Positions 1 to 13,647 of a stretch of DNA of 64,000 nucleotides are shown in pieces; position 1 is the first letter of the stretch; the number at the start of each line of letters is the position of its first letter. The DNA comes from Protonemura montana (Eukaryota; Arthropoda; Insecta; Plecoptera; Nemouridae): the NCBI GenBank assembly GCA_947568835.1, contig CANOQG010000007.1, positions 2,790,001-2,854,000 on the forward strand, written 5' to 3'. The notes under the pieces were generated by a model that did not search any database, was not told the origin of the DNA, and worked only from the letters and a program-made list of their open reading frames with translations. A program made the translations under genes and the position numbers.

Positions 1-3000
1 CAGGACATGGGGCAGGACATGGGGCAGGACATGGGGCAGGACATGGGGCAGGACATGAGGCAGGACATTGGACAGGACATGGGGCAAAACATGGGGCAGG
101 ACATGGGACTGGACATGGGGCAGGACATGGGGCAGGACATGGGGCAGGACATGGGGCAGGACATGGGACATGAGGCAGGACAGGGGGAGGACATGGAGCG
201 GGACATGGGGCAGGACATGGGGCAGGACATGGAGCAGGACATGGGGCAGGAAATGGGGCAGGACATGGGACAGGACATAGGGCAGGACATGGGGCAGGAC
301 ATGAGGCAGGACATAGGGCAGGACATAAGACATAGGGCAGGACAGGGGGAGGACATGGAGCAGGACATGGGGCATTACATTGGGCAGGACATAAGACAGG
401 ACATAGGGCAGGACATGGGGCAGGACATGGGGCAGGACATGGGGCAGGACATGGGACATGGGGCAAGACATGGGGCAGGACATGAGGCAGGACATGGGGC
501 AGGACATGGGGCAGGACATGGGGCAGGACATGGGGTAGGACATGGGGCAGGAAATGGGACAGGACAAGGGGCAGGACATGGGGCAGGACATGGGACATGG
601 GGCAGGACATGGGGCAGGACATGGGGCAGGACATGGGGCAGGACATGGGGCAGGACATGGGGCAGGACATGGGGCAGGACATGGGGAAGGACATAGGGCA
701 GGACATGGGGCAGGACATGGAGCAGGACATGGGACATGACATGGGACAGGACATGGGGCAGGACATGGGGCAGGACATGGGGAAGGACATAGGGCAGGAC
801 ATGGGGCAGGACATGGGGCAGGACATGGGGCAGGACATAGGGCAGGACATGGGGCAGGACATGGGGCAGGACATGGAGCAGGACATGGGGCAGGACATTG
901 GGCAGGACATGGGACAGGACATGGGGCAGGACATGGGGCAGGACATGGGGCAGGATATGGGGCAGGACATGGGGCAGGACATGAGGCAGGACATGGGACA
1001 TGAGGTAAGACATGGAGCAGGACATGGAGCAGGACATGGGACAGGACATGGGGCAGGACATGGGGCAGGACATGGGGCATGACATGGGACATGGGGCAGG
1101 ACATGGGGTGGAACATGGAGCAGAAAATGGGGCACGACATGGGGCAGGACATAGGGCAGGACATGGGGCAGGACATGGGGCAGGACATGGGGCAGGACAT
1201 GGGACATGGGGCAAGACATGGGGCAGGACATAGGGCAGGACATGGGGCAGGACATGGGGAAGGACATGGGGCAGGACATGTGGCAGGACATGGGACATGG
1301 GGCAGGACAGGGGGAGGACATGGAGCAGGACATGGGGCAGGACATGGGGCAGGACATGGGGCAGGACATGGGGCAGGACATGGGGCAGGAAATGGGACAG
1401 GACAAAGGGCAGGACATGGGGCAGGACATGGGACATGGGGCAGGACATGGGGCAGGACATGGGGCATGACATGGGGCAGGACATGGGACAGGACATGGGG
1501 CAGGACATGGGGCAGGACATGGGGCAGGACATGGGGCAGGACATGAGGCAGGACATGGGACAGGACATGGGGCAGGACATGGGGCAGGACATGGGACATG
1601 GAGCAGGACATGGGGCAGGACATGGAGCAGGACATGGGGCAGGACATGGGGCAGGACATAAGACAGGACATAGGGCAGGACATGGGGTAGGACATGGGGC
1701 AGGACATGGGGCAGGACATGGGACATGGGGCAAGACATGGGGCAGGACATGGGGCAGGACATGGGGCAGGACATGGGGCAGGACATGGGGCAGGACATGG
1801 GGCAGGAAATGGGGCAGGACATAGGGTAGGACATGAGGCAGGACATGGGACAGGACATGGGGCAGGACATGGGGCAGGACATGGGACAGGACATAGGGCA
1901 GGACATGGGGCAGGACATGGGGCAAAACATGGGGCAGGACATGGGACAGGACATGGGGCAGGACATTGGCCAGGCTATGGGGCAGGACATGGGGCAGGAC
2001 ATGAGGCAGGACATGGGACATGGGGAAAGACATGGGGCAGGACATGGGGCAGGACATGGGGCAGGACATGGGGCAGGACATGGGACAGGACATAGGGCAG
2101 GACATGGGGCAGGACATGGGGCAGGACATGGGGCAGGACATGGGACAGGACATGGAGCAGGACATGGGGCAGGACATGGGGCAGGACATGGGACAGGACG
2201 TAGGGAAGGACATGGGGCAGGACATGGGGCAGGACATGGGACAGGACATGGGACAGGACATAGGGCAGGACATGGGGCAGGACATGGGGCAGGACATAGG
2301 GCAGGACATGGGGCAGGACATGGGGCAGGACATGGGGCAGGACATGGGGCAGGACATAAGGCAGGACATTGGACAGGACATGGGGCAAAACATGGGGCAG
2401 GACATGGGACAGGACATGTTGCAGGACATGGGGCAGGACATGGGGCAGGACATGGGGCAGGACATGGGACATGAGGCAGGACAGAGGGAGGACATGGAGC
2501 GGGACATGGGGCAGGACATGGGGCAGGACATGGAGCAGGACATGGGGCAGGAAATGGGGCAGGACATGGGGCAGGACATGGAGCAGGACATGGGGCAGGA
2601 CATTGGGCAGGACATGGGACAGGACATGGGGCAGGACATGGGGCAGGACATGGGGCAGGATATGGGGCAGGACATGGGGCAGGACATGAGGCAGGACATG
2701 GGACATGAGGTAAGACATGGAGCAGGACATGGAGCAGGACATGGGACAGGACATGGGGCAGGACATGGGGCAGGACATGGGGCATGACATGGGACATGGG
2801 GCAGGACATGGGGTGGAACATGGAGCAGAAAATGGGGCACGACATGGGGCAGGACATAGGGCAGGACATGGGGCAGGACATGGGGCAGGACATGGGGCAG
2901 GACATGGGACATGGGGCAAGACATGGGGCAGGACATAGGGCAGAACATGGGGCAGGACATGGGGAAGGACATGGGGCAGGACATGGGGCAGGACATGGGA

Positions 3001-3511
3001 CATGGGGCAGGACAGGGGGAGGACATGGAGCAGGACATGGGGCAGGACATGGGGCAGGACATGGGGCAGGACATGGGGCAGGACATGGGGCAGGAAATGG
3101 GACAGGACAAAGGGCAGGACATGGGGCAGGACATGGGACATGGGGCAGGACATGGGGCAGGACATGGGGCATGACATGGGGCAGGACATGGGACAGGACA
3201 TGGGGCAGGACATGGGGCAGGACATGGGGCAGGACATGGGGCAGGACATGAGGCAGGACATGGGACAGGACATGGGGCAGGACATGGGGCAGGACATGGG
3301 ACATGGAGCAGGACATGGGGCAGGACATGGAGCAGGACATGGGGCAGGACATGGGGCAGGACATAAGACAGGACATAGGGCAGGACATGGGGTAGGACAT
3401 GGGGCAGGACATGGGGCAGGACATGGGACATGGGGCAAGACATGGGGCAGGACATGGGGCAGGACATGGGGCAGGACATGGGGCAGGACATGGGGCAGGA
3501 CATGGGGCAGG
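1..3511 (+). repeat. Block duplicated at offset 10,136 (copy 1)
   Basis: The first 3,511 bases match 10,137-13,647 in variant order, including landmarks A, B and C and the rare unit acatgtggcagg (about 1,276 and 11,412). The match includes both arms of the nested 1,705-bp duplication. Private differences include acattggg after landmark B near 379 and acgtaggg near 2,199. The block may begin before the window. Confidence 0.87.
850..3510 (+). repeat. 1,705-bp duplication (left copy)
   Basis: Sequence from about 850 recurs 1,705 bp further right, starting at about 2,555 and continuing to 3,510, where the pattern breaks (gcaggaaatgggg at about 1,805 has no equivalent). Landmark C at 1107 and 2812 and several other variants keep this offset. 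The second copy is partial. The same duplication appears again at about 10,986-13,646. Confidence 0.85.
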
Positions 3512-4060
3512 ACATGGGGCAGGACATGGGGCAGGACATAGGGCAGGACATGGGGCAGGACATGGGGCAGGACATGGAGCAGGACATGGGACATGACATG
3601 GGACAGGACATGGGGCAGGACATGGGGCAGGACATGGGGAAGGACATAGGGCAGGACATGGGGCAGGACATGGGGCAGGACATGGGGCAGGACATAGGGC
3701 AGGACATGGGGCAGGACATGGGGCAGGACATGGAGCAGGACATGGGGCAGGACATTGGGCAGGACATGGGACAGGACATGGGGCAGGACATGGGGCAGGA
3801 CATGGGGCAGGATATGGGGCAGGACATGGGGCAGGACATGAGGCAGGACATGGGACATGAGGTAAGACATGGAGCAGGACATGGAGCAGGACATGGGACA
3901 GGACATGGGGCAGGACATGGGGCAGGACATGGGGCATGACATGGGACATGGGGCAGGACATGGGGTGGAACATGGAGCAGAAAATGGGGCACGACATGGG
4001 GCAGGACATAGGGCAGGACATGGGGCAGGACATGGGGCAGGACATGGGGCAGGACATGGG

Positions 4061-7000
4061 ACATGGGGCAAGACATGGGGCAGGACATAGGGCAGGACAT
4101 GGGGCAGGACATGGGGAAGGACATGGGGCAGGACATGGGGCAGGACATGGGACATGGGGCAGGACAGGGGGAGGACATGGAGCAGGACATGGGGCAGGAC
4201 ATGGGGCAGGACATGGGGCAGGACATGGGGCAGGACATGGGGCAGGAAATGGGACAGGACAAAGGGCAGGACATGGGGCAGGACATGGGACATGGGGCAG
4301 GACATGGGGCAGGACATGGGGCATGACATGGGGCAGGACATGGGACAGGACATGGGGCAGGACATGGGGCAGGACATGGGGCAGGACATGGGGCAGGACA
4401 TGAGGCAGGACATGGGACAGGACATGGGGCAGGACATGGGGCAGGACATGGGACATGGAGCAGGACATGGGGCAGGACATGGAGCAGGACATGGGGCAGG
4501 ACATGGGGCAGGACATAAGACAGGACATAGGGCAGGACATGGGGTAGGACATGGGGCAGGACATGGGGCAGGACATGGGACATGGGGCAAGACATGGGGC
4601 AGGACATGGGGCAGGACATGGGGCAGGACATGGGGCAGGACATGGGGCAGGACATGGGGCAGGAAATGGGGCAGGACATAGGGTAGGACATGAGGCAGGA
4701 CATGGGACAGGACATGGGGCAGGACATGGGACAGGACATGGGGCAGGACATGGCGCAGGACATGGGGCAGGACATGGGGCAGGACATGGGGCAGGACATA
4801 GGGCAGGACATGGGGTAGGACATGAGGCAGGACATGGGACAGGACATGGGGCAGGACATGGGGCAGGACATGGGACAGGACATAGGGCAGGACATGGGGC
4901 AGGACATGGGGCAAAACATGGGGCAGGACATGGGACAGGACATGGGGCAGGACATTGGCCAGGCTATGGGGCAGGACATGGGGCAGGACATGAGGCAGGA
5001 CATGGGACATGGGGAAAGACATGGGGCAGGACATGGGGCAGGACATGGGGCAGGACATGGGGCAGGACATGGGACAGGACATAGGGCAGGACATGGGGCA
5101 GGACATGGGGCAGGACATGGGGCAGGACATGGGACAGGACATGGAGCAGGACATGGGGCAGGACATGGGGCAGGACATGGGACAGGACATAGGGAAGGAC
5201 ATGGGGCAGGACATGGGGCAGGACATGGGACAGGACATTGCACAGGACATAGGGCAGGACATGGGGCAGGACATGGGGCAGGACATAGGGCAGGACATGG
5301 GGCAGGACATGGGGCAGGACATGGGGCAGGACATGGGGCAGGACATGAGGCAGGACATTGGACAGGACATGGGGCAAAACATGGGGCAGGACATGGGACT
5401 GGACATGGGGCAGGACATGGGGCAGGACATGGGGCAGGACATGGGGCAGGACATGGGACATGAGGCAGGACAGGGGGAGGACATGGAGCGGGACATGGGG
5501 CAGGACATGGGGCAGGACATGGAGCAGGACATGGGGCAGGAAATGGGGCAGGACATGAAACAGGACATAGGGCAGGACATGGGGCACGACATGAGGCAGG
5601 ACATGGGGCAGGACATAAGACATAGGGCAGGACAGGGGGAGGACATGGAGCAGGACATGGGGCATTACATGGGGCAGGACATAAGACAGGACATAGGGCA
5701 GGACATGGGGCAGGACATGGGGCAGGACATGGGGCAGGACATGGGACATGGGGCAAGACATGGGGCAGGACATGAGGCAGGACATGGGGCAGGACATGGG
5801 GCAGGACATGGGGCAGGACATGGGGTAGGACATGGGGCAGGAAATGGGACAGGACAAGGGGCAGGACATGGGGCAGGACATGGGACATGGGGCAGGACAT
5901 GGGGCAGGACATGGGGCAGGACATGGGGCAGGACATGGGGCAGGACATGGGGCAGGACATGGGGCAGGACATAGGGCAGGACATGGGGCAGGACATGGGG
6001 CAGGACATGGAGCAGGACATGGGACATGACATGGGACAGGACATGGGGCAGGACATGGGGCAGGACATAGGGCAGGACATGGGGCAGGACATGGGGAAGG
6101 ACATGGGGCAGGACATGGGGCAGGACATGGGACATGGGGCAGGACAGGGGGAGGACATGGAGCAGGACATGGGGCAGGACATGGGGCAGGACATGGGGCA
6201 GGACATGGGGCAGGACATGGGGCAGGAAATGGGACAGGACAAAGGGCAGGACATGGGGCAGGACATGGGACATGGGGCAGGACATGGGGCAGGACATGGG
6301 GCATGACATGGGGCAGGACATGGGACAGGACATGGGGCAGGACATGGGGCAGGACATGGGGCAGGACATGGGGCAGGACATGAGGCAGGACATGGGACAG
6401 GACATGGGGCAGGACATGGGGCAGGACATGGGACATGGAGCAGGACATGGGGCAGGACATGGAGCAGGACATGGGGCAGGACATGGGGCAGGACATAAGA
6501 CAGGACATAGGGCAGGACATGGGGTAGGACATGGGGCAGGACATGGGGCAGGACATGGGACATGGGGCAAGACATGGGGCAGGACATGGGGCAGGACATG
6601 GGGCAGGACATGGGGCAGGACATGGGGCAGGACATGGGGCAGGAAATGGGGCAGGACATAGGGTAGGACATGAGGCAGGACATGGGACAGGACATGGGGC
6701 AGGACATGGGACAGGACATGGGGCAGGACATGGCGCAGGACATGGGGCAGGACATGGGGCAGGACATGGGGCAGGACATAGGGCAGGACATGGGGTAGGA
6801 CATGAGGCAGGACATGGGACAGGACATGGGGCAGGACATGGGGCAGGACATGGGACAGGACATAGGGCAGGACATGGGGCAGGACATGGGGCAAAACATG
6901 GGGCAGGACATGGGACAGGACATGGGGCAGGACATTGGCCAGGCTATGGGGCAGGACATGGGGCAGGACATGAGGCAGGACATGGGACATGGGGAAAGAC

Positions 7001-8048
7001 ATGGGGCAGGACATGGGGCAGGACATGGGGCAGGACATGGGGCAGGACATGGGACAGGACATAGGGCAGGACATGGGGCAGGACATGGGGCAGGACATGG
7101 GGCAGGACATGGGACAGGACATGGAGCAGGACATGGGGCAGGACATGGGGCAGGACATGGGACAGGACATAGGGAAGGACATGGGGCAGGACATGGGGCA
7201 GGACATGGGACAGGACATTGCACAGGACATAGGGCAGGACATGGGGCAGGACATGGGGCAGGACATAGGGCAGGACATGGGGCAGGACATGGGGCAGGAC
7301 ATGGGGCAGGACATGGGGCAGGACATGAGGCAGGACATTGGACAGGACATGGGGCAAAACATGGGGCAGGACATGGGACTGGACATGGGGCAGGACATGG
7401 GGCAGGACATGGGGCAGGACATGGGGCAGGACATGGGACATGAGGCAGGACAGGGGGAGGACATGGAGCGGGACATGGGGCAGGACATGGGGCAGGACAT
7501 GGAGCAGGACATGGGGCAGGAAATGGGGCAGGACATGAAACAGGACATAGGGCAGGACATGGGGCACGACATGAGGCAGGACATGGGGCAGGACATAAGA
7601 CATAGGGCAGGACAGGGGGAGGACATGGAGCAGGACATGGGGCATTACATGGGGCAGGACATAAGACAGGACATAGGGCAGGACATGGGGCAGGACATGG
7701 GGCAGGACATGGGGCAGGACATGGGACATGGGGCAAGACATGGGGCAGGACATGAGGCAGGACATGGGGCAGGACATGGGGCAGGACATGGGGCAGGACA
7801 TGGGGTAGGACATGGGGCAGGAAATGGGACAGGACAAGGGGCAGGACATGGGGCAGGACATGGGACATGGGGCAGGACATGGGGCAGGACATGGGGCAGG
7901 ACATGGGGCAGGACATGGGGCAGGACATGGGGCAGGACATGGGGCAGGACATAGGGCAGGACATGGGGCAGGACATGGGGCAGGACATGGAGCAGGACAT
8001 GGGACATGACATGGGACAGGACATGGGGCAGGACATGGGGCAGGACAT
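4061..8048 (+). repeat. 1,980-bp tandem duplication
   Basis: The segment from about 4,061 to 6,040 is followed directly by a second copy, 6,041 to 8,020, with matching continuing to 8,048. Landmark A (4954/6934), landmark B (5665/7645), the cattgcac variant and the ggcgcagg unit all recur at exactly 1,980 bp. I saw no internal length change. This duplicate gives two copies of an otherwise rare doubled motif around 4,680-4,830. Confidence 0.88.
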
Positions 8049-9365
8049 GGGGAAGGACATAGGGCAGGACATGGGGCAGGACATGGGGCAGGACATGGGG
8101 CAGGACATGGGACAGGACATAGGGCAGGACATGGGGCAGGACAGGGAGCAGGACATGGGGCAGGACATGGGACAGGACATGGGGCAGGACATTGGCCAGG
8201 CTATGGGTTAGGACATGGGGCAGGACATGAGGCAGGACATGGGACATGGGGAAAGACATGGGGCAGGACATGGGGCAGGACATGGGGCAGGACATGGGGC
8301 AGGACATGGGACAGGACATAGGGCAGGACATGGGGCAGGACATGGGGCAGGACATGGGGCAGGACATGGGACAGGACATGGAGCAGGACATGGGGCAGGA
8401 CATGGGGCAGGACATGGGACAGGACATAGGGAAGGACATGGGGCAGGACATGGGGCAGGACATGGGACAGGACATTGCACAGGACATAGGGCAGGACATG
8501 GGGCAGGACATGGGGCAGGACATAGGGCAGGACATGGGGCAGGACATGGGGCAGGACATGGGGCAGGACATGGGGCAGGACATGAGGCAGGACATTGGAC
8601 AGGACATGGGGCAAAACATGGGGCAGGACATGGGACTGGACATGGGGCAGGACATGGGGCAGGACATGGGGCAGGACATGGGGCAGGACATGGGACATGA
8701 GGCAGGACAGGGGGAGGACATGGAGCGGGACATGGGGCAGGACATGGGGCAGGACATGGAGCAGGACATGGGGCAGGAAATGGGGCAGGACATGAAACAG
8801 GACATAGGGCAGGACATGGGGCAGGACATGAGGCAGGACATGGGGCAGGACATAAGACATAGGGCAGGACAGGGGGAGGACAAGGAGCAGGACATGGGGC
8901 ATTACATGGGGCAGGACATAAGACAGGACATAGGGCAGGACATGGGGCAGGACATGGGGCAGGACATGGGGCAGGACATGGGACATGGGGCAAGACATGG
9001 GGCAGGACATGAGGCAGGACATGGGGCAGGACATGGGGCAGGACATGGGGCAGGACATGGGGTAGGACATGGGGCAGGAAATGGGACAGGACAAGGGGCA
9101 GGACATGGGGCAGGACATGGGACATGGGGCAGGACATGGGGCAGGACATGGGGCAGGACATGGGGCAGGACATGGGGCAGGACATGGGGCAGGACATGGG
9201 GCAGGACATAGGGCAGGACATGGGGCAGGACATGGGGCAGGACATGGAGCAGGACATGGGACATGACATGGGACAGGACATGGGGCAGGACATGGGGCAG
9301 GACATGGGGAAGGACATAGGGCAGGACATGGGGCAGGACATGGGGCAGGACATGGGGCAGGACAT
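6896..9365 (+). repeat. 1,257-bp tandem duplication (left copy)
   Basis: About 6,896-8,152 is repeated at 8,153-9,365. Landmarks A (6934/8191) and B (7645/8902) are 1,257 bp apart. The right copy carries private changes: the unit ctatgggttagg at about 8,200-8,211, where other copies have ctatggggcagg, and acaaggagcagg near 8,880. The private tta near 8,208 also creates an extra minus-strand stop. Confidence 0.87.
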
Positions 9366-10136
9366 AGGGCAGGACATGGGGCAGGACATGGGGCAGGACA
9401 GGGAGCAGGACATGGGGCAGGACATTGGGCAGGACATGGGACAGGACATGGGGCAGGACATGGGGCAGGACATGGGGCAGGATATGGGGCAGGACATGGG
9501 GCAGGACATGAGGCAGGACATGGGACATGAGGTAAGACATGGGGCAGGACATGGAGCAGGACATGGGACAGGACATGGGGCAGGACATGGGGCAGGACAT
9601 GGGGCATGACATGGGACATGGGGCAGGACATGGGGTGGAACATGGAGCAGAAAATGGGGCACGACATGGGGCAGGACATAGGGCAGGACATGGTGCAGGA
9701 CATGGGGCAGGACATGGGGCAGGACATGGGACATGGGGCAAGACATGGGGCAGGACATAGGGCAGGACATGGGGCAGGACATGGGGCAGGACATAAGACA
9801 GGACATAGGGCAGGACATGGGGTAGGACATGGGGCAGGACATGGGGCAGGACATGGGACATGGGGCAAGACATGGGGCAGGACATGGGGCAGGACATGGG
9901 GCAGGACATGGGGCAGGACATGGGGCAGGACATGGGACATGGGGCAGGACATGGGGCAGGACATGGGGCAGGACATGGGACAGGACATGGAGCAGGACAT
10001 GGGGCAGGACATGGGGCAGGACATGGGACAGGACATAGGGAAGGACATGGGGCAGGACATGGGGCAGGACATGGGACAGGACATGGGACAGGACATAGGG
10101 CAGGACATGGGGCAGGACATGGGGCAGGACATAGGG

Positions 10137-13100
10137 CAGGACATGGGGCAGGACATGGGGCAGGACATGGGGCAGGACATGGGGCAGGACATGAGGCAGG
10201 ACATTGGACAGGACATGGGGCAAAACATGGGGCAGGACATGGGACTGGACATGGGGCAGGACATGGGGCAGGACATGGGGCAGGACATGGGGCAGGACAT
10301 GGGACATGAGGCAGGACAGGGGGAGGACATGGAGCGGGACATGGGGCAGGACATGGGGCAGGACATGGAGCAGGACATGGGGCAGGAAATGGGGCAGGAC
10401 ATGGGACAGGACATAGGGCAGGACATGGGGCAGGACATGAGGCAGGACATAGGGCAGGACATAAGACATAGGGCAGGACAGGGGGAGGACATGGAGCAGG
10501 ACATGGGGCATTACATGGGGCAGGACATAAGACAGGACATAGGGCAGGACATGGGGCAGGACATGGGGCAGGACATGGGGCAGGACATGGGACATGGGGC
10601 AAGACATGGGGCAGGACATGAGGCAGGACATGGGGCAGGACATGGGGCAGGACATGGGGCAGGACATGGGGTAGGACATGGGGCAGGAAATGGGACAGGA
10701 CAAGGGGCAGGACATGGGGCAGGACATGGGACATGGGGCAGGACATGGGGCAGGACATGGGGCAGGACATGGGGCAGGACATGGGGCAGGACATGGGGCA
10801 GGACATGGGGCAGGACATAGGGCAGGACATGGGGCAGGACATGGGGCAGGACATGGAGCAGGACATGGGACATGACATGGGACAGGACATGGGGCAGGAC
10901 ATGGGGCAGGACATGGGGAAGGACATAGGGCAGGACATGGGGCAGGACATGGGGCAGGACATGGGGCAGGACATAGGGCAGGACATGGGGCAGGACATGG
11001 GGCAGGACATGGAGCAGGACATGGGGCAGGACATTGGGCAGGACATGGGACAGGACATGGGGCAGGACATGGGGCAGGACATGGGGCAGGATATGGGGCA
11101 GGACATGGGGCAGGACATGAGGCAGGACATGGGACATGAGGTAAGACATGGAGCAGGACATGGAGCAGGACATGGGACAGGACATGGGGCAGGACATGGG
11201 GCAGGACATGGGGCATGACATGGGACATGGGGCAGGACATGGGGTGGAACATGGAGCAGAAAATGGGGCACGACATGGGGCAGGACATAGGGCAGGACAT
11301 GGGGCAGGACATGGGGCAGGACATGGGGCAGGACATGGGACATGGGGCAAGACATGGGGCAGGACATAGGGCAGGACATGGGGCAGGACATGGGGAAGGA
11401 CATGGGGCAGGACATGTGGCAGGACATGGGACATGGGGCAGGACAGGGGGAGGACATGGAGCAGGACATGGGGCAGGACATGGGGCAGGACATGGGGCAG
11501 GACATGGGGCAGGACATGGGGCAGGAAATGGGACAGGACAAAGTGCAGGACATGGGGCAGGACATGGGACATGGGGCAGGACATGGGGCAGGACATGGGG
11601 CATGACATGGGGCAGGACATGGGACAGGACATGGGGCAGGACATGGGGCAGGACATGGGGCAGGACATGGGGCAGGACATGAGGCAGGACATGGGACAGG
11701 ACATGGGGCAGGACATGGGGCAGGACATGGGACATGGAGCAGGACAAGGGGCAGGACATGGAGCAGGACATGGGGCAGGACATGGGGCAGGACATAAGAC
11801 AGGACATAGGGCAGGACATGGGGTAGGACATGGGGCAGGACATGGGGCAGGACATGGGACATGGGGCAAGACATGGGGCAGGACATGGGGCAGGACATGG
11901 GGCAGGACATGGGGCAGGACATGGGGCAGGACATGGGGCAGGAAATGGGGCAGGACATAGGGTAGGACATGAGGCAGGACATGGGACAGGACATGGGGCA
12001 GGACATGGGGCAGGACATGGGACAGGACATAGGGCAGGACATGGGGCAGGACATGGGGCAAAACATGGGGCAGGACATGGGACAGGACATGGGGCAGGAC
12101 ATTGGCCAGGCTATGGGGCAGGACATGGGGCAGGACATGAGGCAGGACATGGGACATGGGGAAAGACATGGGGCAGGACATGGGGCAGGACATGGGGCAG
12201 GACATGGGGCAGGACATGGGACAGGACATAGGGCAGGACATGGGGCAGGACATGGGGCAGGACATGGGGCAGGACATGGGACAGGACATGGAGCAGGACA
12301 TGGGGCAGGACATGGGGCAGGACATGGGACAGGACATAGGGAAGGACATGGGGCAGGACATGGGGCAGGACATGGGACAGGACATGGGACAGGACATAGG
12401 GCAGGACATGGGGCAGGACATGGGGCAGGACATAGGGCAGGACATGGGGCAGGACATGGGGCAGGACATGGGGCAGGACATGGGGCAGGACATAAGGCAG
12501 GACATTGGACAGGACATGGGGCAAAACATGGGGCAGGACATGGGACAGGACATGTTGCAGGACATGGGGCAGGACATGGGGCAGGACATGGGGCAGGACA
12601 TGGGACATGAGGCAGGACAGAGGGAGGACATGGAGCGGGACATGGGGCAGGACATGGGGCAGGACATGGAGCAGGACATGGGGCAGGAAATGGGGCAGGA
12701 CATGGGGCAGGACATGGAGCAGGACATGGGGCAGGACATTGGGCAGGACATGGGACAGGACATGGGGCAGGACATGGGGCAGGACATGGGGCAGGATATG
12801 GGGCAGGACATGGGGCAGGACATGAGGCAGGACATGGGACATGAGGTAAGACATGGAGCAGGACATGGAGCAGGACATGGGACAGGACATGGGGCAGGAC
12901 ATGGGGCAGGACATGGGGCATGACATGGGACATGGGGCAGGACATGGGGTGGAACATGGAGCAGAAAATGGGGCACGACATGGGGCAGGACATAGGGCAG
13001 GACATGGGGCAGGACATGGGGCAGGACATGGGGCAGGACATGGGACATGGGGCAAGACATGGGGCAGGACATAGGGCAGAACATGGGGCAGGACATGGGG

Positions 13101-13647
13101 AAGGACATGGGGCAGGACATGGGGCAGGACATGGGACATGGGGCAGGACAGGGGGAGGACATGGAGCAGGACATGGGGCAGGACATGGGGCAGGACATGG
13201 GGCAGGACATGGGGCAGGACATGGGGCAGGAAATGGGACAGGACAAAGGGCAGGACATGGGGCAGGACATGGGACATGGGGCAGGACATGGGGCAGGACA
13301 TGGGGCATGACATGGGGCAGGACATGGGACAGGACATGGGGCAGGACATGGGGCAGGACATGGGGCAGGACATGGGGCAGGACATGAGGCAGGACATGGG
13401 ACAGGACATGGGGCAGGACATGGGGCAGGACATGGGACATGGAGCAGGACATGGGGCAGGACATGGAGCAGGACATGGGGCAGGACATGGGGCAGGACAT
13501 AAGACAGGACATAGGGCAGGACATGGGGTAGGACATGGGGCAGGACATGGGGCAGGACATGGGACATGGGGCAAGACATGGGGCAGGACATGGGGCAGGA
13601 CATGGGGCAGGACATGGGGCAGGACATGGGGCAGGACATGGGGCAGG
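10137..13647 (+). repeat. Block duplicated at offset 10,136 (copy 2)
   Basis: This is the second copy of the block at 1-3,511, matching until about 13,647, where this copy continues with gcaggaaatgggg and the first copy does not. Private changes include acaaagtgcagg near 11,541 and acaaggggcagg near 11,744. It contains the same nested 1,705-bp duplication (about 10,986-13,646). Confidence 0.87.

Noticed and set aside
7-696. Many + strand frames translating as D-M-G-Q, H-G-A-G or T-W-G-R repeats
   Set aside because: These are alternative frames of the same satellite, each unit supplying its own ATG. They begin and end at random variant units and have no associated promoter or ribosome-binding context.
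2404-2432. p53-family half-site in the ggacatgttg variant
   Set aside because: It resembles the half-site consensus but fails at the last position and has no paired half-site; in a repeat of this size such a match is expected by chance.
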